From assembly GCA_035541895.1 (NCBI GenBank), contig DATKMK010000119.1, positions 1-64,000 of the forward strand: 64,000 nt of DNA. Direction: 5' to 3'. Source of the DNA: DATKMK01 sp035541895. Lineage in GTDB: Bacteria; Desulfobacterota; Binatia; HRBIN30; JACQVA1. Positions 42,517 to 50,979 of this stretch are shown one piece after another. The notes under the pieces are model-generated. The model ran no database searches. It was not told where the DNA came from and was given only the letters and a program-made list of their open reading frames with translations. Both the position numbers and the translations under genes were made by a program. How positions within the stretch are numbered: the stretch's first letter is position 1; each line of letters starts with the position of its first letter.

Positions 42517-43424
42517 CACGACTCACCAACCGCCACCGCCGGAATCTGCCGACTCGCGCGCCAACTGCGCGCCGGCACGAACCACACCGGACACGGAGCG
42601 CGGTGAAGGGCTTCGCGTGCGGTGTCCTTGGTGAAGAACCGCCTGACGAATCCGCGCGCGTGTTCACCCATCACCATGAACGCCGGTTCGAGCCGATAGG
42701 CGACCTTGAGTATAGTTTCGAGCGGGTCGCCGGGTTGGACGTGGTACGCGGCGGTGTCCGTCAAATCGAGCGGCACGAGATCCTTGAGTCGCCGCTCGGC
42801 GGCATCGAGCTCGCCGATCGTGGCGGTGTGTTTGGCGACGTGCAGCAGATGGAGATGGAGCGGGTTGGTACGCGCCAACTCCAGGGCGTAGTCCACCGCC
42901 GGCCGCGACGCCGCCGACAAGTCGGTCGGCACCAACACGGGAATCGGCTCCGCGCCCGGCGCTGGGCGCATGCGGAAGTATTTCGAGGCCGAGTCGCCTT
43001 CGTGGACGGTCAATACCGGACACGGGCAGCGGTCGATGATGCGCTCGGTCACGGACGCGTGATCTTCGGTGCTCCAACCGTGACTGCCGAGAACGACCAA
43101 GTCTGCCGGCAACTGCGACGCCAGCTGCAACAGTACGATTCCCAGCGGGCCTGAGCTGATGCTGGCCTCCGCCGAAATGTGCTTCGGCAAATCCGCCAGA
43201 ATCTCGCGCATCAGGTTTTCGGCCTTGGAATCGGCGGCTTGATCCGAACGATGGACCTCGTTCCACTCCCAGGCGCGACTGAACCCGGGCGATACGCCCG
43301 CCAGGTTGTGATGCAGCACCAGATGCGCGTCGAACGCGTCGCACACCTCGATTGCCAACGCCAGCTCTCTCCGGGATAGTTCGCTGAAGTCGATGGGGCA
43401 GAGGACGATCTCGGGTGGCAACAT
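42516..43424 (-). CDS. Tandem universal stress protein (UspA-type)
   Basis: A 302-residue protein with two Usp domains (about 1-145 and 155-290). Domain 1 has the ATP-binding-like region VLGSHGWSTEDHASVTERI. Domain 2 has VMGEHARGFVRRFFTKDTA. The start at 43424 follows GGAGGTG; an upstream ATG is in frame but reads a non-Usp stretch. Such proteins aid survival under stress or starvation. Confidence 0.87.
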   Translation of the reverse strand: MLPPEIVLCPIDFSELSRRELALAIEVCDAFDAHLVLHHNLAGVSPGFSRAWEWNEVHRSDQAADSKAENLMREILADLPKHISAEASISSGPLGIVLLQLASQLPADLVVLGSHGWSTEDHASVTERIIDRCPCPVLTVHEGDSASKYFRMRPAPGAEPIPVLVPTDLSAASRPAVDYALELARTNPLHLHLLHVAKHTATIGELDAAERRLKDLVPLDLTDTAAYHVQPGDPLETILKVAYRLEPAFMVMGEHARGFVRRFFTKDTAREALHRAPCPVWFVPARSWRASRQIPAVAVGES

Positions 43425-43672
43425 GAGGGCACCTCCACGCCTGTCCGTTTCGCACTTCAATTCTTTTGCCAGTCCCATCTGCGACAGCAGCATGCTGACT
43501 TCTTCGGCCGCCGGCGATGACGGTGGTCAAACTTGAATGTGTAACGACGTCAGCAATTCGTAGATTCGCGAACCGATCTCGTCGTTGCCGGAATCGTCGC
43601 GATCGGACCCCACCGACCGCGCTTGACTCGGTCGACGCGGGCCACAACAATCGCCGCCCACTGCACGGAGGA

Positions 43673-45202
43673 ATGTCGATGCCGCATGATCCCATTACCG
43701 CCAAGACGGTCGCGATCGCGCCGCACCGCGAGCCCGCGTTTCATCACCCCCCGCAGGCGGAGGCGGCGCAGCGCAAGATCGCCGACTACACCGCGCGGAC
43801 CGGCCGGAAGCCCAATGTGCTCGTGGTGCTCATGGACGACGTCGGCTGGGGCGACTTCGGATGCTACGGCGGCGGCGTGGCGGTGGGCGCGCCGACGCCG
43901 CACATCGATCGGCTCGCGGCGCAGGGGCTGCGGCTGACGTCGTGCTACTCCGAGCCCTCATGTACGCCGTCGCGCGCGTCGCTGCTGACCGGCCGCCTCC
44001 CGATGCGGCACGGGCTGCAACGTCCGCCGATGTACGGTGAGAAGGGCGGACTCCAAGGCGAGATCACGCTGGCGCAGCAGTTGAGCGAAGCCGGCTACGC
44101 AACCCAGGCGGTCGGCAAGTGGCACCTCGGTGAGAATGTCGAATCACAGCCGCAGTTCGTCGGCTTCGACGACTTCTATGGCTTTCTATCGGTCTCCGAC
44201 ATGTACACCGAGTGGCGCGATCCGTACTTCTTCCCGGAAATCGTCTACAGTGCCGAGCGCACGCAGTGGGTGCAGAACCAGCCGTTCAACAAGTGCTTCG
44301 TGCATGCCACGCGCGGCAGCGCCTTGGAGAACGTCGAAGAGGTCACGATTCCGGTGCTCTCGTTGCTCGACGACAAGTGGGCCACGTACTCGATCGATTT
44401 CCTCCGCCGCATGGCGAAGGACGGCAAGCCGTGGTTTCTCTATCACTGCACCCGCGGCGCGCACTTCGACAACTACCCGCATGAACGATTTCTCGGCACG
44501 TCGCCGGCCAAGCATCCGTACAAGGACACGCTGGTCGAACTCGACGACATCGTCGGTCGGCTGGTGTCGGTGCTGCGAGAGACCGGCCAGCTCGAACACA
44601 CGTTGATCTTCGTATCCTCCGACAACGGACCCGAGATGGAAACCTGGCCGGACGCGGCGTACACGCCGTTCCGCTGCGCCAAGGGGTCGACGTGGGAAGG
44701 CGGGCAGCGCGTCCCCGGGGTTCTTGCATGGCCCGGCATGATCGACCCCGGTCGGGTCTCCGACGGCTTGTTCTCGCAAACCGATTTGTTTCCGACCATG
44801 TTGTCGCTCGCCGGTTGCGAGGAAAAGATTCCGACCGATCGCTACATCGACGGCGTCGATCAGACCTCGTTCCTGCTCGACCCCGACGGCGCGTCCAACC
44901 GCAAATATCTCTACTACTGGCTCGGCCGGACGTTCTCTGCGCTGCGGGTTGGCGAGTACAAGTTCATGGTCGCGTCGATCTCCGACACCGATCACGACGT
45001 GCTCAACCCCGGCGGCTTCACCGGCGTCAGCCAGCGCTATCCCTACGGCCGCTTGTACAACCTCTACCTCGATCCGAAGGAGACCCGCAGCTATCTGATC
45101 CGCAAACTCGCCTACCTCGAATCGTTCCAGAGCGGCGTTCGCAATCACTTCGCGACGTTCAAGAAGTATCCGCCCAAGGTCGTCGTCGGACTGGGCGGAT
45201 AG
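43673..45202 (+). CDS. Arylsulfatase/sulfatase family hydrolase
   Basis: A 509-residue type I sulfatase with formylglycine signature CTPSRAS at Cys97 (PSCTPSRASLLTGR), preceded by metal-binding VVLMDDVGWGDFGCY and followed by GKWHLGE and SSDNGPEMETW. CGGAGG lies just before the ATG at 43673; a second in-frame ATG at 43679 is also possible. No signal peptide, so likely cytoplasmic. The modifying enzyme is not in the window. Confidence 0.9.
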   Translation: MSMPHDPITAKTVAIAPHREPAFHHPPQAEAAQRKIADYTARTGRKPNVLVVLMDDVGWGDFGCYGGGVAVGAPTPHIDRLAAQGLRLTSCYSEPSCTPSRASLLTGRLPMRHGLQRPPMYGEKGGLQGEITLAQQLSEAGYATQAVGKWHLGENVESQPQFVGFDDFYGFLSVSDMYTEWRDPYFFPEIVYSAERTQWVQNQPFNKCFVHATRGSALENVEEVTIPVLSLLDDKWATYSIDFLRRMAKDGKPWFLYHCTRGAHFDNYPHERFLGTSPAKHPYKDTLVELDDIVGRLVSVLRETGQLEHTLIFVSSDNGPEMETWPDAAYTPFRCAKGSTWEGGQRVPGVLAWPGMIDPGRVSDGLFSQTDLFPTMLSLAGCEEKIPTDRYIDGVDQTSFLLDPDGASNRKYLYYWLGRTFSALRVGEYKFMVASISDTDHDVLNPGGFTGVSQRYPYGRLYNLYLDPKETRSYLIRKLAYLESFQSGVRNHFATFKKYPPKVVVGLGG

Positions 45203-45224
45203 CATCACCCCAACCACTCACGAC

Positions 45225-46469
45225 TCACGCCACCTCGACCTTCACCGGCATGTGGCGGACGCCGGTGTGTTTGTTGCTCCGCGTCCATTCGATCGGCCCG
45301 GCGAGCGCGACCGTGTCGAAGCGGTCGAGCATCGCGTCGAAGACGAGTCGAATCTCCAAGCGCGCGAGAGCCGCGCCGAGACAAAAGTGGGCGCCGTGGC
45401 CGAAGGCGAGATGGGGATTGGCGTGGCGTGCAATGTCGAAGCGGAACGGATCGGCGAACACCTCCTCGTCCCGATTGGCTGAGGCCCACCACAGCACGAC
45501 CTTGTCGCCGGCGCGAATGGCGTGACCGCGCATGGCGACGTTGCGCGTCGCGGTGCGGCGATTGTACGGCGTCGACGACGCCCAGCGCAGGATTTCTTCG
45601 ACGGCCGTCGGAAGCAGAGCGCGATCGGTTTGAAGCGCGCGCCACTGATCGGGATGGTCGATCAACGCGTGCAAACCGAGTGCGATCGAGTTGCGGGTGG
45701 TTTCGCTGCCGGCGGCGACCAGGAGATTGAAGAACATCTGTAGTTCCAACTCCGCGAGCGGCTCGTCGATGCCGTCCGATCCGGTGATCCGACCGTGGAC
45801 AATCGCCGACAGCATATCGTCGGCGGGCCGGCGTCGCTTTTCCGCGATCAACTCGGTGCCGTAGGCGAACATCTGCTGCTGCGCCGCCATCGTCTTCTCA
45901 GTCACCGCGCCGAGGTCGCGGTCGTCGTAGTCGAGCGTCGCGTTGGCCCACGCGAACAACCGATGGCGATCGTGCTGGGGCACGCCGAGCAACTGGGCGC
46001 TGGCCTGCAGCGGCAACTCAGCGGCGACGTCGACGAGGAAGTCACACCCGCCGCGTTCGGCGACCGCGTCGAGAATCGCCGCGGTGCGACGCGTGAGATC
46101 GGCTTCGATCGCGGCGAGCGTGCGCGGCGAGACGCTGGGCGTAACGAGGCGGCGGATACGCCGATGGCGCGGGTCGTCCATCATGTTGAGCAGCACGCCC
46201 GCCGCGAACCCGAGCGGCAGATCTTCGATCAACGTGCCGCCGCCGGCGCGGCCGCCGCCCGTGGCGGACGAGAACGTCGCGCCGTCGGCCGCTGCGGCCC
46301 CGATATCGGCGTAGCGGCTCAACACCCAGAAGCCTTCGCCTCCGGGCGTGCGCTCGGTCGGCGGATGAAACCACACCGGCGCCTCGCGTCGCAGAAAGGT
46401 GAACAGCTCGTGCGGAAATCCGTGCGCGAATCGGTCGAGGTCGGTGAGGTCGATGTCCGCCGTGGTCAT
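45225..46469 (-). CDS. Cytochrome P450
   Basis: A 414-residue soluble bacterial P450. I-helix motif AGSETTRN, ExxR in VEEILRW, and heme loop FGHGAHFCLG with Cys363. Length and pattern resemble actinobacterial P450s such as the CYP125/142 group acting on sterols or alkyl chains; the exact CYP family is not assigned. No ferredoxin or reductase gene is adjacent. Confidence 0.93.
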   Translation of the reverse strand: MTTADIDLTDLDRFAHGFPHELFTFLRREAPVWFHPPTERTPGGEGFWVLSRYADIGAAAADGATFSSATGGGRAGGGTLIEDLPLGFAAGVLLNMMDDPRHRRIRRLVTPSVSPRTLAAIEADLTRRTAAILDAVAERGGCDFLVDVAAELPLQASAQLLGVPQHDRHRLFAWANATLDYDDRDLGAVTEKTMAAQQQMFAYGTELIAEKRRRPADDMLSAIVHGRITGSDGIDEPLAELELQMFFNLLVAAGSETTRNSIALGLHALIDHPDQWRALQTDRALLPTAVEEILRWASSTPYNRRTATRNVAMRGHAIRAGDKVVLWWASANRDEEVFADPFRFDIARHANPHLAFGHGAHFCLGAALARLEIRLVFDAMLDRFDTVALAGPIEWTRSNKHTGVRHMPVKVEVA

Positions 46470-46518
46470 GCCGGGCGATCCTGGACGATTTCGGCGGCGC
46501 CGCGCAAGGGCAGCGCGT

Positions 46519-47709
46519 CTATTCGTCCCGGTAGTGCAGCGCGAGCCAGACCGTGTGCCGATTCGGGTCCGTCCACTCGACGCGATGCCGCCGGTGCGCG
46601 GCGATCAGCAAATGGTCGCCGGGACGCAGCGCGATCGGCTCGGCTTCGTCTTCGAAGCGGAGCGTGGCGCCGCCGCTCAGCAGGACGACCCATTCGGGGA
46701 GATCTTGATCGTACCATTCGCCCGGCGGCGTGACGTGACCGAGCGAGACGATGCGTTCGAGGCGCAGCGACGTAGTTGCGATCAGCGGCTCGATCAGTTC
46801 GTGTGCAAGCGGACTCGGAGGTGTAGTGAACAGGTTCGAGAGTGTGGTCATCGTGAATCGGGAGTCTTTCTCACGCTGCGCGCCACCGAACTGTCCAGTC
46901 TGGCCAACCCGGACAAGTTCGAGTGGCGCATAAGAGCAGGTGCCGGATTCGACCCTTTCCCCCTCGGGAAGCTGGGCGAGCCGCGTCCGGTAGACGCGGG
47001 TCTGCCACGGCAGCCGGTATTCGGTCGCGGTGAGCAATGCCCTCACCTTCTCGAGAAGGGACAACCGCTCTTCGTCGGGCAGCGTCGCGATCCAGCCCAT
47101 CGATCCGAAGAACGCGACCAGTTCCTCAGGGTGGACTGTCTGTGGATTCGGGAGCCGGGTCTCCTGCAGCTCCTCAAACACGGACTGTGCGAACGCCAAG
47201 CGCCAATCGTCGGATCCGTGACCACTGCCCGAGAGGCCCAGATCAAGCGGGAGGTCCCAACCCTTCGGCCAGTGGGGTTGCAGCAACTGTTCGACGGCCG
47301 CGAGAGAAGGCTCAGTCCGTCCGGCCGGCAGGTTCCACAGCAGCACGAGAGTGCCGCGCGGCCGCAAGATACGCGCGATCTCGGCGAGCGCCGGCTCGTT
47401 GGCGAACCAGTGGAACGACTGCGCCGCGAAGACGGCGTCCACGGAAGCGTTGGGAAGCGGGATCTGCTCGGCGCTTCCGGCGAGCGCTTCGGCCTCAGGG
47501 CAAAGCGCGGTGAGCCGGCGTCTCATCTGATCGTCCGGCTCAATGGCCACTACGCGGACGAACTTCGACACGAGGAGGCGCGTGAGCTTCCCCGTGCCCG
47601 CGCCGAGATCAAGAACGGTCGCTGGTGACGGCATGCCTGAAATGTTCACGACCTCAGGCGGGTAACCGGGCCGGCCGCGCTCGTAAGCCTCGTACCAGTG
47701 CTCTGGCAT
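46519..47709 (-). CDS. Class I SAM methyltransferase fused to a cupin domain
   Basis: A 396-residue two-domain protein in one uninterrupted frame. Residues about 1-255 are a methyltransferase: WYEAYERGRPGYPPEVV, motif I ATVLDLGAGTGKLT, and PNASVDAVFAAQSFHW. Residues about 287-396 are a cupin, typically a separate 110-residue protein (MTTLSNLFTTPPSPLAHELI, then DLPEWVVLLSGGATLRFEDE, then RPGDHLLIAAHRRHRVEW). The linker carries an internal ATG at 46851 without a clear Shine-Dalgarno. A longer start at 47874 is possible but adds non-family sequence. Confidence 0.78.
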   Translation of the reverse strand: MPEHWYEAYERGRPGYPPEVVNISGMPSPATVLDLGAGTGKLTRLLVSKFVRVVAIEPDDQMRRRLTALCPEAEALAGSAEQIPLPNASVDAVFAAQSFHWFANEPALAEIARILRPRGTLVLLWNLPAGRTEPSLAAVEQLLQPHWPKGWDLPLDLGLSGSGHGSDDWRLAFAQSVFEELQETRLPNPQTVHPEELVAFFGSMGWIATLPDEERLSLLEKVRALLTATEYRLPWQTRVYRTRLAQLPEGERVESGTCSYAPLELVRVGQTGQFGGAQREKDSRFTMTTLSNLFTTPPSPLAHELIEPLIATTSLRLERIVSLGHVTPPGEWYDQDLPEWVVLLSGGATLRFEDEAEPIALRPGDHLLIAAHRRHRVEWTDPNRHTVWLALHYRDE

Positions 47710-47916
47710 GTTGTTCCACGTCAAAGGGGGTTCTCCGCTGTCGTTGACGAAACGTGCGAGCGCATGAACCAGCGCGCGCGCGAAGGAGGGATGCCGATCC
47801 GGCGGACACCAGACGAATTCAGGCGCGGCGTGACAGCGAGCGGAATGGTCGTTCCGAAGATCCTCGTAATACATCGATGCGTGAGTCTGGACATCGGGAA
47901 GCCGAAACGGCGCCTG

Positions 47917-48717
47917 TCAGCCGCGCGGGTCTCTTGGCGCGTCGGCTGCACGGGCTGAGTTAGACCTTCGATGGCGCATCATTCGCGAGTGAATCCATAA
48001 CCGGCCATTTCCTCGGCGCGAGTTACAGTGAAGGCACGAGGTCACGAGGTTGGCGTAAGAATGGTCTCCACCTCTTGAGACGGGTTGGATATGATCGAGC
48101 GTGGCGCTGAAGCGAGTAAGATGCTTGCCGCAGCGGTAGCATAGGTAGCCGTCTCGCTCGAAGACCTTCAAGCGGTTCTCTGGCACGTTGTAGAAGTCAC
48201 TCTCCCGTTTTTCCTCAATGGGCTTTGGGGGTGCCTTGGCAGCTTGAGCGGACTTGATGAGCCCGTCGTGGACCGCACCCTGTGCGCACTGCAGGTGATG
48301 GTGCGTGTCGGATAGGGCGACGTGCCGGAAGCCCAGACGCTGGTAGAGTCTGAACGCGTGCTCGTTCTTCAGCCCGACGCGGAGACGAACCGGCTTGCTC
48401 CGCCGATGAGCGTCGGCGATGACCTCCAGCAGCACGCGCGTGCCGATGCCGCGGTTTTGATGACTCGGCGCTACTTGGATCTCGCCGATCTCGACGGCGC
48501 CCCGCTCATCGAAAAGCTGCAGCATGCCGACTCGGACGCCGTCCGCTTCTATGATGGAGATGTGGCCGCGCTTGATGCATTCCGAAAAATGTCGCCGGTG
48601 GCGCGCCTCGTCCCACGCACCCCAGGTCGCCTGAAAGAGTTGCTCGTACGCGCTGCGACGGAGTGTCTCCAGCCACTGCTCGTCTGCCGGCACGGCGGGT
48701 ATCAATCGATACGGCAT
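47917..48717 (-). CDS. GNAT acetyltransferase fused to HNH nuclease
   Basis: A 266-residue protein in one frame. Residues about 1-145 are a GNAT acetyltransferase with IQVAPSHQNRGIGTRVL (acetyl-CoA loop) and VGLKNEHAFRLYQRLGF. Residues about 178-240 are an HNH domain: FERDGYLCYRCGKHL with Cys193 and Cys196, TLDHIQPVSRGGDHSYANL with His209 and Asn223, and CLHCNSRRG with Cys228 and Cys231. The pairing is not one I recognise. If real, the nuclease may cut nucleic acid and the GNAT may modify a protein or antibiotic. The C-terminal end is Arg-rich. Confidence 0.75.
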   Translation of the reverse strand: MPYRLIPAVPADEQWLETLRRSAYEQLFQATWGAWDEARHRRHFSECIKRGHISIIEADGVRVGMLQLFDERGAVEIGEIQVAPSHQNRGIGTRVLLEVIADAHRRSKPVRLRVGLKNEHAFRLYQRLGFRHVALSDTHHHLQCAQGAVHDGLIKSAQAAKAPPKPIEEKRESDFYNVPENRLKVFERDGYLCYRCGKHLTRFSATLDHIQPVSRGGDHSYANLVTSCLHCNSRRGNGRLWIHSRMMRHRRSNSARAADAPRDPRG

Positions 48718-48735
48718 CAGCCGGTCACGGCGCGC

Positions 48736-49104
48736 CTACTTGCGCCACGGCAGATCCATCACCACACCGTCCGGCAGTTTGACCGTGCCGCCGATGGGCA
48801 TGGCGCTGACGAACTCGCTGTCGGTCTCGGCGAAGATTTGGTGCACCTGCCCGGGCGGCAGAATCAACGTGTCACCGGACTGGTAGCGGACTTCACGATC
48901 GGCCACCGTCGCCCGGCCGCTTCCCCGCAGGAACAGCACGACTTCCTCGCTGTCGTGGCTATGCGGTGGAGTTGCTGAGTTGGCGTCCATGCGACCGCGC
49001 CACATTTCAACTTGTTGCGCGCCGCTCGCGGGCGTGGCCACGCCGGCGATATGGTTGCCCTGCATGCTGTGGACCTGATTCTGTCCTTTGCGAAAAACCG
49101 CCAT
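48736..49104 (-). CDS. Cupin-domain protein
   Basis: A 122-residue cupin with metal-binding ATPPHSHDSEEVVLFLRGSG and SGDTLILPPGQVHQI. GAGAGGAG is at the right distance before the ATG at 49104. It is 18 bases upstream of the GNAT-HNH gene on the same strand, so they may be co-transcribed. Function unknown. Confidence 0.85.
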   Translation of the reverse strand: MAVFRKGQNQVHSMQGNHIAGVATPASGAQQVEMWRGRMDANSATPPHSHDSEEVVLFLRGSGRATVADREVRYQSGDTLILPPGQVHQIFAETDSEFVSAMPIGGTVKLPDGVVMDLPWRK

Positions 49105-49194
49105 GGCTTCTCCTCTCAAGGCGCGATGAGCGTGCGCTGCGAGCGCAACCGCATCGAGTGTCGCGAGTAGAAATCAGTCGAAGAGATCATCACC

Positions 49195-49632
49195 TCACCC
49201 CGGCCCTCTCCTCGAAGGAGAGGGAGCAAGAGAGGCGACTCGGCGCAGCCATGGATAGTGGTACGCCGATGCAAACAGACCCAACAGCACCGCTTGTAAG
49301 ATCCACGTCGGAATCATGCGCCACGCTGGCATGTAGCCTGAGAGCACGGCGAGCAGTTCGGTGACGACGAGGCCGTAGATGACGAGTACGGTCAGCGCCG
49401 CGACGCCGGCGCGTTCGACCGGACGTTGAGACGCCCAGATGAGTAGCGCCGTCCAACCCAACATCAGCGACGCGGCGTAACCCATCGCAAAGCGATAAGC
49501 GCCGTGCGGGTCGTCGAAGCCCCACATTAATCGCGCCATCGGCGGGACCAGCAGCGGCACCACCGCCGCGGCGTCGGTGATTGCGCCGGCCACAAATGCG
49601 ATACGCAGCAGAGGTGCTTGCCGATCAATCAT
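49195..49632 (-). CDS. Hypothetical membrane protein with repeat-derived C-terminus
   Basis: A 145-residue polytopic membrane protein with four hydrophobic segments (for example IAFVAGAITDAAAVVPLLV and WILQAVLLGLFASAYHY). AGGAG precedes the ATG at 49632. The last ~11 residues (SLAPSPSRRGPG) are encoded by the palindrome at 49204-49224, so the natural end has probably been overwritten by the repeat. I do not recognise the family. Confidence 0.7.
   Translation of the reverse strand: MIDRQAPLLRIAFVAGAITDAAAVVPLLVPPMARLMWGFDDPHGAYRFAMGYAASLMLGWTALLIWASQRPVERAGVAALTVLVIYGLVVTELLAVLSGYMPAWRMIPTWILQAVLLGLFASAYHYPWLRRVASLAPSPSRRGPG
49204..49224. repeat. REP-like palindrome CCCTCTCCT
   Basis: CCCTCTCCT and AGGAGAGGG form a perfect 9-bp stem around CGA. 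Such CCCTCTCC/GGAGAGGG palindromes are widespread repeats. Here it encodes the end of the membrane protein gene and could also stop transcription. Confidence 0.7.
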
Positions 49633-49711
49633 GGTCCGCTCCTGCCTCCGAAGAAATTGCCGCGACATTTTCCATCGTCGACTCCCCTTGCGGTGTCACT
49701 TGCCCGCGAGC

Positions 49712-50110
49712 TTATGCCTTGGTCAACTCTTCATACGCGCGCTGAATCTCGACGGCTTTCTGATGCGCGAGCTGTTGCAGCTCTTCGCCGAGGTCGGCGA
49801 CGCGGTCGGGGTGGTAGCGCTTCATTTGGTCGCGGTACGCGTGCGCGATCTCGCCGGGCGCCGCACCGGGCTCGACGCCGAGGATCCGATAGGGATTCCA
49901 TCCGTTGGTCCGCGCGGCGCGCGCCTCAGGGTGTGGGCGCTGTGGCGTGACGCCGCCGAGTTGTCGGCGCGCCCACGCCAGGAATGCGAGCAGGACGACG
50001 AGATCGTCGAGCAAGCCGATCGGACCGATGCGGTCGGGAATGAGATCGATCGGCGAGCGCAGATAGATCCAGACGAACACCCCGACCGCCAGGATGCGCA
50101 GCCAGGTCAT
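49712..50110 (-). CDS. DUF1232/J-domain protein
   Basis: A 132-residue membrane-associated co-chaperone. Residues about 1-50 are DUF1232 (YkvA-like): VFVWIYLRSPIDLIPDRIGP and GLLDDLVVL. Residues about 71-132 are a J-domain with YRILGVEPGA and YHPDRV (HPD at 100-102). It would recruit DnaK to the membrane. The ATG overlaps the hflC stop (ATGA), so it is the third gene of the hflK-hflC operon. Confidence 0.88.
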   Translation of the reverse strand: MTWLRILAVGVFVWIYLRSPIDLIPDRIGPIGLLDDLVVLLAFLAWARRQLGGVTPQRPHPEARAARTNGWNPYRILGVEPGAAPGEIAHAYRDQMKRYHPDRVADLGEELQQLAHQKAVEIQRAYEELTKA

Positions 50111-50979
50111 CGAGCCTTGGACTGATCGAGCTGCTTCAGGTAGCGGAAGAACTCGCCGTTGGGCGAGAGGACGAGCGTGGTGCCGTCGGTGATCGAGTTG
50201 CGGTAGGCCTCGAGCGTGCGGACCAATTGGTAGAATTCCGGATCGCGCCCGTACGCATCGGCGAAAATCTTCACCGCCTGCGCGTCGCCCTGGCCGCGGG
50301 TGATCTCCCCCTGCTTGCGCGCCTCGGCGGTGAGGATCTGCACGTCCTTATCGGCCTCCGAGCGAATCTTGCGCGCCTCCTCGTCACCCTCGGCGCGGAA
50401 CTTCTTGGCCAGACGCTCGCGCTCGGTGCGCATGCGATTGAACACGTTCAACTCGTTCTTCTCCGGCAGATCGGCGCGTTTGATGCGGACATCTTCGACT
50501 TCGATGCCATACTCACGGCCTTTCGCGTTGCTCTCTTTCGTGACCGTGGCCATCACCTCGGCGCGCTTCTCATTGACGATCTCGCGCAGCGTGTGCCGCC
50601 CGAGGTTCTCGCGCACGATCGAGTAAATCACGTCGTCGAGCCGCGACTGGCCGCCGGCTTCGTTGCGCACGGTGCGATAGAACTGCAGCGGATCGCTGAT
50701 GCGCCAGCGGGAAAAGTTGTCGACGAGGAGCTGTTGCTTGTCCTTGGTGAGCACTTCGCGCGGCGCGGCGTCGTACGAGAGCAGTCGTTTGTCGAAGTAG
50801 AGCACGTTTTGGATCAGCGGCAACTTGAAGTACAGCCCGGGCTCCTGCACCGTCCGCACCGGCTCGCCGAGTTGCAGCACGATGGCTTGCTCCCACTGCG
50901 GCACGGTGTACGCTGACAGGCTGCACGCCACGATGAGGGCGCCGAGCGCAATCAGCAGCGAGAGCCCACGTCGATCCAT
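50107..50979 (-). CDS. hflC: Membrane protease regulator HflC
   Basis: A 290-residue SPFH/prohibitin-like protein anchored by an N-terminal helix (LSLLIALGALIVACSLSAYT). It forms the HflKC cage that controls FtsH. Motifs are VPQWEQAIVLQLGEPVRT, DKRLLSYDAAPREVLTKDKQ and an Ala/Glu-rich coiled coil (ERERLAKKFRAEGDEEARKI). The ATG at 50979 overlaps the hflK stop as TGATG; a GTG at 50982 is also possible. It couples downstream to the J-domain gene. Confidence 0.92.
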   Translation of the reverse strand: MDRRGLSLLIALGALIVACSLSAYTVPQWEQAIVLQLGEPVRTVQEPGLYFKLPLIQNVLYFDKRLLSYDAAPREVLTKDKQQLLVDNFSRWRISDPLQFYRTVRNEAGGQSRLDDVIYSIVRENLGRHTLREIVNEKRAEVMATVTKESNAKGREYGIEVEDVRIKRADLPEKNELNVFNRMRTERERLAKKFRAEGDEEARKIRSEADKDVQILTAEARKQGEITRGQGDAQAVKIFADAYGRDPEFYQLVRTLEAYRNSITDGTTLVLSPNGEFFRYLKQLDQSKAR

